Positions 16,250 through 20,079 of a stretch of 20,079 nt of DNA are shown here, piece after piece. The stretch spans positions 1-20,079 of the forward strand of contig SFLS01000022.1 in assembly GCA_004554485.1 (NCBI GenBank). Direction: 5' to 3'. Position 1 is the stretch's first letter, and every line of letters begins with the position of its first letter. The DNA comes from Oscillospiraceae bacterium. GTDB lineage: Bacteria; Bacillota; Clostridia; Oscillospirales; Ruminococcaceae. The notes beneath the pieces were generated by a model, which was not told the DNA's origin, ran no database searches, and worked only from the letters and a program-made list of their open reading frames with translations. The position numbers and the translations under genes were made by a program.

Positions 16250-18007
16250 GTGACCAAAACCATGCTGACCCCCTGGGGCGAAACACTCGACCGGGAACAT
16301 CCCCTGTCGGAATACCCCCGTCCTCAGCTGCGGCGGCAAAGTTATCTCAACCTTAACGGCCCGTGGGAGTACGCCATCGCCCAAACCGCCGTCCGTCCCA
16401 CCGCCATGCAGGGGGAGATCATCGTCCCCTTTTCCCCGGAAGCGCCGCTCTCCGGCGTCGGGCATATCCTGCAGCCCGATGAATTCCTGTGGTACCGCCG
16501 CACCGTCACCCTGCCGCCGGCGCTTTGTCCGCAGGGCGGCCGGCTGCTGCTGCATTTCGGTGCCGTGGATCAAAACTGCACGGTCTGGATCAACAATTTT
16601 GAGGCGGGCCGCCACCGGGGCGGGTATCTCCCCTTTACGCTGGATATAACTGACTACCTACGGGAGAATACCCTGCTCATCGAGCTTTGCGTCTCCGACC
16701 CCACCGATACCGCCGCTCTTTCCCGCGGCAAGCAGCGGCTGAAAAACGGCGGTATCTGGTATACGCCGCAGTCCGGCATCTGGCAGACAGTCTGGCTGGA
16801 GGGCGTCCCGCAGAATTACCTGCGCGGACTGCGCATCACCCCTGAGCTTTCCACCGGGCAGGTGTATTATCAGCTGGAGGCTGACGAGACCGACGGGGCC
16901 AATATTGTAGTGCGCCAAAACGGTGTTGTGATCGCGGAGGACTGGGCCGATGAAACCGGCGCGGCCTCCTCGCTTATCCGTCCGGAGTATCTGCGCCCCT
17001 GGTGTCCGGAGGATCCTTTTCTTTACGACGTCACCATTACCCTGCCCGGCGGCGATACGGTGCAAAGCTATTTCGGGATGCGCTCCTTCGGCGTCGGGCC
17101 GGATGAAAACGGGGTTCCCCGCCTGCTTCTCAACGGTAAGCCTTATTTCCACAACGGTCTGCTGGATCAGGGCTACTGGAGCGACGGTCTTTACACCGCC
17201 CCCAGCGATGAAGCGATGATCCATGATATCGCCGAAATGAAGCGGCTGGGCTTTAATATGCTGCGCAAGCACATCAAGGTGGAGCCGCTGCGCTGGTACT
17301 ACCACTGCGACCGGCTGGGGATGCTGGTCTGGCAGGATATGATAAACGGCGGCGACGCCTATTCCCCCTGGAGCATCTATGTGTTCTCCAACCTCGGCCT
17401 GAAGGTAAAGGATGACCGCTACCGCTTTTTTTCCCGCACCGATGCCGCTGCCCGCGCCCATTACTACGAGGAACTGGGGCAGCTGACCGACCTGCTGTAT
17501 AATACCGTCAGCCTTGCCATGTGGGTGCCGTTCAACGAAGGCTGGGGCCAGTTCGACGCCCTTAAAGCCGCGGAATTTATCCGCCGGCGGGATCCTACCC
17601 GTACCGTCGACCACGCCAGCGGCTGGTACGACCAGGGCGGCGGCGATATCAAAAGCATCCACTGGTATTTCCGGCCCTACCGCCATCATCAGCGCAAAGG
17701 GGAGCAGCGGGCCGTCTGCCTCACCGAATACGGCGGTTACAACTGCGCGGTCCCCGGCCACTGCTGGGGCGATAAGGCCGAGTTCGGCTATAAGAAGATC
17801 TCCGACCCCTCGGAATTCAACCGGGCCTTTGAACGGCTGATGACCGAACAGATCCTCCCCGCCAAACAGCAGGGGCTGGCCGCCGCCGTCTACACCCAGG
17901 TCAGCGATGTGGAAAGCGAGCGCAACGGCTTGCTCACCTATGACCGCCGCGTCTGCAAAGCCGAACCGGAACGGTTCTGCCGGATCAACGCGCTGCTTTC
18001 GGATTAG
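16250..18007 (+). CDS. Glycoside hydrolase family 2 enzyme (beta-galactosidase/beta-glucuronidase-like)
   Basis: A 585-residue enzyme with the family 2 layout: an N-terminal jelly-roll sugar-binding domain (LNLNGPWEYAI to TLDITDYLRENTLLIELCV), an immunoglobulin-like domain, and a TIM-barrel catalytic domain (from about LLLNGKPYFHNGLLDQGYW). It retains both catalytic acids: E430 in FNEGWGQ (acid/base) and E493 in CLTEYGGY (nucleophile). There is no signal peptide, so it acts inside the cell on a beta-linked sugar; the exact sugar cannot be told. The start is uncertain: I prefer GTG 16250 (AAAGGCAGG within 12 bases upstream) over GTG 16241 (site too close) or ATG 16261. No separate promoter is visible, so it may share a transcript with glpK across the cloverleaf element. 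No transporter is adjacent. Confidence 0.88.
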   Translation: MTKTMLTPWGETLDREHPLSEYPRPQLRRQSYLNLNGPWEYAIAQTAVRPTAMQGEIIVPFSPEAPLSGVGHILQPDEFLWYRRTVTLPPALCPQGGRLLLHFGAVDQNCTVWINNFEAGRHRGGYLPFTLDITDYLRENTLLIELCVSDPTDTAALSRGKQRLKNGGIWYTPQSGIWQTVWLEGVPQNYLRGLRITPELSTGQVYYQLEADETDGANIVVRQNGVVIAEDWADETGAASSLIRPEYLRPWCPEDPFLYDVTITLPGGDTVQSYFGMRSFGVGPDENGVPRLLLNGKPYFHNGLLDQGYWSDGLYTAPSDEAMIHDIAEMKRLGFNMLRKHIKVEPLRWYYHCDRLGMLVWQDMINGGDAYSPWSIYVFSNLGLKVKDDRYRFFSRTDAAARAHYYEELGQLTDLLYNTVSLAMWVPFNEGWGQFDALKAAEFIRRRDPTRTVDHASGWYDQGGGDIKSIHWYFRPYRHHQRKGEQRAVCLTEYGGYNCAVPGHCWGDKAEFGYKKISDPSEFNRAFERLMTEQILPAKQQGLAAAVYTQVSDVESERNGLLTYDRRVCKAEPERFCRINALLSD

Positions 18008-18009
18008 CC

Positions 18010-18039
18010 TTGCATTGCCGCGGCGGAATGTGGTATACT
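18010..18039 (+). promoter_or_regulatory. Promoter of rnpB
   Basis: TTGCAT (-35) and TATACT (-10) are separated by 18 bases, with a TGG extension before the -10. The -35 begins 3 bases after the GH2 stop codon, so promoter and coding region almost touch. The start point should fall close to 18046. Confidence 0.7.
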
Positions 18040-18050
18040 GGTAAAACCGA

Positions 18051-18399
18051 AGGAGTGAGCTGGGCAGCAGCGGGCGGGTGACCGAAAGGCCCCGCATGAG
18101 GAAAGTCCGAGCTCCGCAGGGCAGGATAGCTGCTAACGGCAGCCGGCGGCGACGCCCGGGAAAGTGCAACAGAGAGATACCGCCCCAGCCCGGCTGGGGT
18201 AAGGGTGGAAAGGCGAGGTAAGAGCTCACCAGCTTTGGGGAGACCCAAAGGCTATGTAAACCCTATCCGGAGCAACACCAAGCGGGATCACAGGGGGCGG
18301 CCCGTCCCGATCCCCAAAAGCGTGGCTTGAGCCTGTCGGCAACGGCAGGCCTAGATAGATTGCTGTCCCAGACAGAACTCGGCTTACAGGCTCACTCCT
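18051..18399 (+). ncRNA. rnpB: RNase P RNA component, bacterial type A
   Basis: The catalytic RNA of RNase P, which cuts the 5' leader from tRNA precursors. The ends form helix P1: 18051-18060 pairs perfectly with 18390-18399 (10 bp). Conserved core sequences are visible in order: GAGGAAAGTCCGAGCTCC (J/P4 side), CAACAGAGAGATACCGCC, AAGGGTGGAAAGGCG, GAGCTCACCAGC, and AGAACTCGGCTTACAGGC at the 3' side of P4. The length of about 350 bases is normal for type A. It has its own promoter 12 bases upstream and a terminator just downstream. Exact ends are estimated from P1 and could be a few bases longer at the 5' side. Confidence 0.96.
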
Positions 18400-18415
18400 T
18401 GGGCAGAATAACACT

Positions 18416-18457
18416 AAAACGGACTTGCTCCCTACCAGGGGTGCAAGTCCGTTTTTT
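18416..18457. terminator. Terminator between rnpB and the convergent AEC transporter gene
   Basis: AAAACGGACTTGC pairs with GCAAGTCCGTTTT across a loop that contains a second small stem (CCCT/AGGG). A run of six T follows on the plus strand and four A-derived T follow on the minus strand. It lies 10 bases from the AEC stop codon, so it should serve both genes. Confidence 0.88.
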
Positions 18458-18467
18458 CCGTGCCCGC

Positions 18468-19406
18468 TTATATCAGGGCAAAGGCTGTCAGCAGCCAGAT
18501 GGTAAAGAACATCGTGACCACCGAAAACACCGTCGTCACCACCACCAGCTGCCCCGCCAGCTCTCCGTCGGCTCCGCATTGGTTGGCCAGCGTATAGCCG
18601 GAAACCGCCGTGGGGCAGGCCAGCATGACCGCCAGCGTGGCAAGCGTCTCTCCGCGAAAGCCCATCAGCACCACCAGCGGGATAAAGACCAGTGGGATCA
18701 CAAGGCTCTTGCCCAGCACCGCCATCCACAGCGAACGGCCGTAGTCCCCCAGGCGGGAAAGATGGATGCTGCCGCCCAGCACGATCAGGCAGTACGGCGT
18801 TGCCATACCGCCGATATCGCTTACCGCCTTTTCCACCGGCTGCGGCAGCGGGATCCGCAGCAGCAGGAACAAAAGCCCCAGCGCTGCTCCGATCAGGTAG
18901 GGATTTTTAATGATGTTCAGCAATAGCCCGGCGGTCTTTACCTTCCCGCCGCGGTAGACCTCAAATAGAATGGCCGAAATGGTGCTGGTCAGCGGGATGA
19001 TCACCGCCGCGATCACCGCGATCAGCCCCGTATTCTCTCCCCCGTACAGGGAAGCGATGATCGCCATCCCAAAGATGACAAAATTCACCCGTATCTCGCA
19101 TTGGATGATCGGGCCGCGGCGACGGGGATCCTTTTCTGCTGCCGTAAAAACAGCCAGCGCCAGCACAAAAATAACCAGGATATTCCCCACTGCCGCCAGC
19201 AGCGGCCGGGCGTACCGCGCGATATCCCACTCGGCACGGTACAGGCTGTAAAAAAGCTGCGTCGGCAAAAAGAGTTTAAAGCCCAGCCGGTCCATCACAT
19301 TCAAAGACTTTTCATCCACCCATCCCAAGTGCCGAACCAGCATACCGATAGCCAGCACCAGCAGGATGGGCACCACTATCCTAACCGAAAGGAGAAAACC
19401 CGCCAT
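18468..19406 (-). CDS. AEC-family transporter (auxin efflux carrier superfamily)
   Basis: A 312-residue membrane protein of the AEC family, whose bacterial members include malate and other organic acid permeases. About ten hydrophobic segments are visible, split by a central loop. Family-typical stretches are VRHLGWVDEKSLNVMDRLGFKLFLPTQLFYSLY near the N terminus, RVNFVIFGMAIIASLYGGENTG (the FxNxxxxG-like motif around the half-way point), and LACPTAVSGYTLANQCGADGELAGQLVVVTTVFS near the end. GAGG lies 7 bases before ATG 19406, and a strong promoter (TTGTCT, 17 bases, TATAAT) lies upstream. It is convergent with rnpB. Substrate and direction are not known. Confidence 0.92.
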   Translation of the reverse strand: MAGFLLSVRIVVPILLVLAIGMLVRHLGWVDEKSLNVMDRLGFKLFLPTQLFYSLYRAEWDIARYARPLLAAVGNILVIFVLALAVFTAAEKDPRRRGPIIQCEIRVNFVIFGMAIIASLYGGENTGLIAVIAAVIIPLTSTISAILFEVYRGGKVKTAGLLLNIIKNPYLIGAALGLLFLLLRIPLPQPVEKAVSDIGGMATPYCLIVLGGSIHLSRLGDYGRSLWMAVLGKSLVIPLVFIPLVVLMGFRGETLATLAVMLACPTAVSGYTLANQCGADGELAGQLVVVTTVFSVVTMFFTIWLLTAFALI

Positions 19407-19439
19407 ATCAGATCCTCGTTTTCTATCAGTTTTTCTCCT

Positions 19440-19468
19440 ATTATAGCGGGTTTCCCCCTCAAAGACAA
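19440..19468 (-). promoter_or_regulatory. Sigma-A-type promoter of the AEC transporter gene
   Basis: On the minus strand TTGTCT and a perfect TATAAT are separated by exactly 17 bases, about 35 bases upstream of the ATG. The gene is therefore probably transcribed separately from the DUF3343 gene upstream. A 15-base perfect palindrome (19488-19502) lies just before the promoter and may mark the 3' end of the DUF3343 transcript. Confidence 0.78.
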
Positions 19469-19513
19469 TTCTTTCCCCGGGTCATTTGGGATTTCAAATC
19501 CCTTTTCAGAAGG

Positions 19514-19744
19514 TTACTCGACCGGCAGATATTTTCCGTCCTCGATCCGGTACAGGCTTTTGACCGGCGCGATTTTTTGCAGGATCTCCGGCGCCTGCAG
19601 GCTGGTAAAACGCACCGCTGTCCCGCAGCTTGCTTCCAGCATCCGCGGACGGGGCATCAGGCGGTTGGGGATTCTGCGCAGGCTGAGTGCCCGCGCGTAT
19701 TCTATTGCCTGCATCTGGTTGGGAAAGGTCGCAAGATATTCCAT
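19514..19744 (-). CDS. DUF3343 family protein (putative Se/S carrier-like)
   Basis: A small cytoplasmic protein of 76 residues. Its sequence (MEYLATFPNQMQAIEYARAL at the start, and PRPRMLEASCGTAVRFT with C40) fits DUF3343, whose members are found near genes for selenium or sulfur handling; the biochemical role is not demonstrated. The single cysteine C40, followed by Gly, is the likely functional residue. I chose ATG 19744 because AAGGGGGG lies 7 bases upstream; a longer frame to 19783 would have no ribosome site and runs through a hairpin. It is divergent from the cysteine-desulfurase-like gene at 19930, with about 185 bases between the two starts, a context that fits Se/S delivery. Confidence 0.72.
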   Translation of the reverse strand: MEYLATFPNQMQAIEYARALSLRRIPNRLMPRPRMLEASCGTAVRFTSLQAPEILQKIAPVKSLYRIEDGKYLPVE

Positions 19745-19863
19745 GATATTGCCCCCCTTCGGGCCATTGGGGCATAGCCCCACACCATACTATGCAGGGA
19801 CAATATATTGCGGTATCCGGTACCGGGACAGGCTTCCCGGCATAGACTGGGGCGACTGTCTCC

Positions 19864-19892
19864 TTGTTTTTGGCGCAGAATCATGCTATAAT
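19864..19892 (+). promoter_or_regulatory. Promoter of the class V aminotransferase gene
   Basis: TTGTTT (-35) and a perfect TATAAT (-10), with a TGC extension, are separated by exactly 17 bases. The start codon lies 37 bases downstream. Between this promoter and the DUF3343 start lies an inverted repeat (19823-19828 with 19835-19840) that could bind a regulator. Confidence 0.75.
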
Positions 19893-19929
19893 AAAGCAAT
19901 AATCCCGAAAAAGATGAACGGAGGCCCCT

Positions 19930-20079
19930 ATGAAACAGATCTATCTGGATAACGGTGCGACCAGCTTCCCCAAAGCGCCGGGGGTTGGCCAGGCCATGAA
20001 AGACTATATCGAAAAGGTCGGTGTCAACGTCAACCGCTCCAGCTACCGGGCCACTGCCGAAGCGGCCCTTTCCACCCTT
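19930..20079 (+). CDS. Class V aminotransferase, cysteine desulfurase-like, partial
   Basis: The first 50 residues of a PLP-dependent fold-type I enzyme; the rest lies beyond the right edge. The start MKQIYLDNGATSFPKAPGVGQAM is the pyridoxal-enzyme N terminus of NifS/CsdA-type proteins (canonical YLDNAATTxxxP), and VNVNRSSYRATAEAALST resembles the EF2568/TIGR01977 branch, whose members occur next to selenium-dependent hydroxylase genes. If so, it would release sulfur or selenium from cysteine or selenocysteine. The note of doubt is that the PLP lysine and the active cysteine are outside the window. GGAGG lies 5 bases before the ATG. It is divergent from the DUF3343 gene. Confidence 0.82.
   Translation, partial: MKQIYLDNGATSFPKAPGVGQAMKDYIEKVGVNVNRSSYRATAEAALSTL

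Noticed and set aside
16658..18229. 523-codon minus-strand frame across the GH2 gene into rnpB
   Set aside because: It crosses the end of the GH2 gene and the RNase P RNA, so it cannot be a real protein-coding region. GH2 has both catalytic acids in its own frame.
18051..18399. Riboswitch or tmRNA for the structured RNA region
   Set aside because: The conserved core sequences and the P1 pairing fit RNase P RNA; no tRNA-like ends or tag frame are present.
19488..19502. 15-base palindrome GGGATTTCAAATCCC as a terminator
   Set aside because: The stem is 7 bp with a single-base centre and no T-run on the minus strand; it is too weak to call and is noted only in context.

Overview
The window looks like a chromosomal segment of a GC-rich, low-GC-type-lineage Firmicute of class Clostridia, most likely an Oscillospiraceae/Ruminococcaceae-like gut anaerobe. 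The grounds are the gene content (an NSS transporter, a UPF0371/DUF1846 protein, a YmfF/YmfH-type M16 pair, DUF3343, a TIGR01977-like class V aminotransferase), strong AGGAGG-type ribosome binding sites and sigma-A-like promoters. The family-level assignment is inference. No phage, insertion sequence or CRISPR array is visible.

Positions 1-2485 (minus strand) hold the start of an NSS-family sodium symporter with a clear promoter in an AT-rich gap, then a DUF1846 protein with its own terminator. Positions 2541-14416 form what reads as one long minus-strand operon of ten genes: deoB, lepB, murJ, mnmA, tldD, pmbA, a PflX-like radical SAM gene, ymfF, ymfH and an EamA-type exporter. Gaps within it are from 69 bases down to short overlaps. 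An extended -10 promoter at 14408-14416 opens it and a T-rich hairpin at 2541-2572 closes it. It mixes nucleoside catabolism, protein secretion, lipid II flipping and tRNA 2-thiolation with two paired-subunit peptidases (TldD/PmbA and YmfH/YmfF).

From 14527 the strand switches. glpK has a near-consensus promoter and is followed by a striking 86-bp GC-rich element: three perfect hairpins with 3-nt loops enclosed by a perfect 15-bp stem, a DNA/RNA cloverleaf. A family 2 glycoside hydrolase gene follows, and 43 bases after its stop comes rnpB, the RNase P RNA, with its own promoter and a terminator that also faces a convergent AEC-family transporter gene.

The right end (19514-20079) has a divergent pair: a small DUF3343 protein on the minus strand and the first 50 codons of a cysteine-desulfurase-like class V aminotransferase on the plus strand. 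In other genomes these families sit near selenium or sulfur delivery genes, so the next genes to the right are worth reading.

The most unusual feature is the cloverleaf element after glpK. The paired-peptidase block and the DUF3343/desulfurase pair are the most useful leads for function. Nothing else in the window proves a new system.
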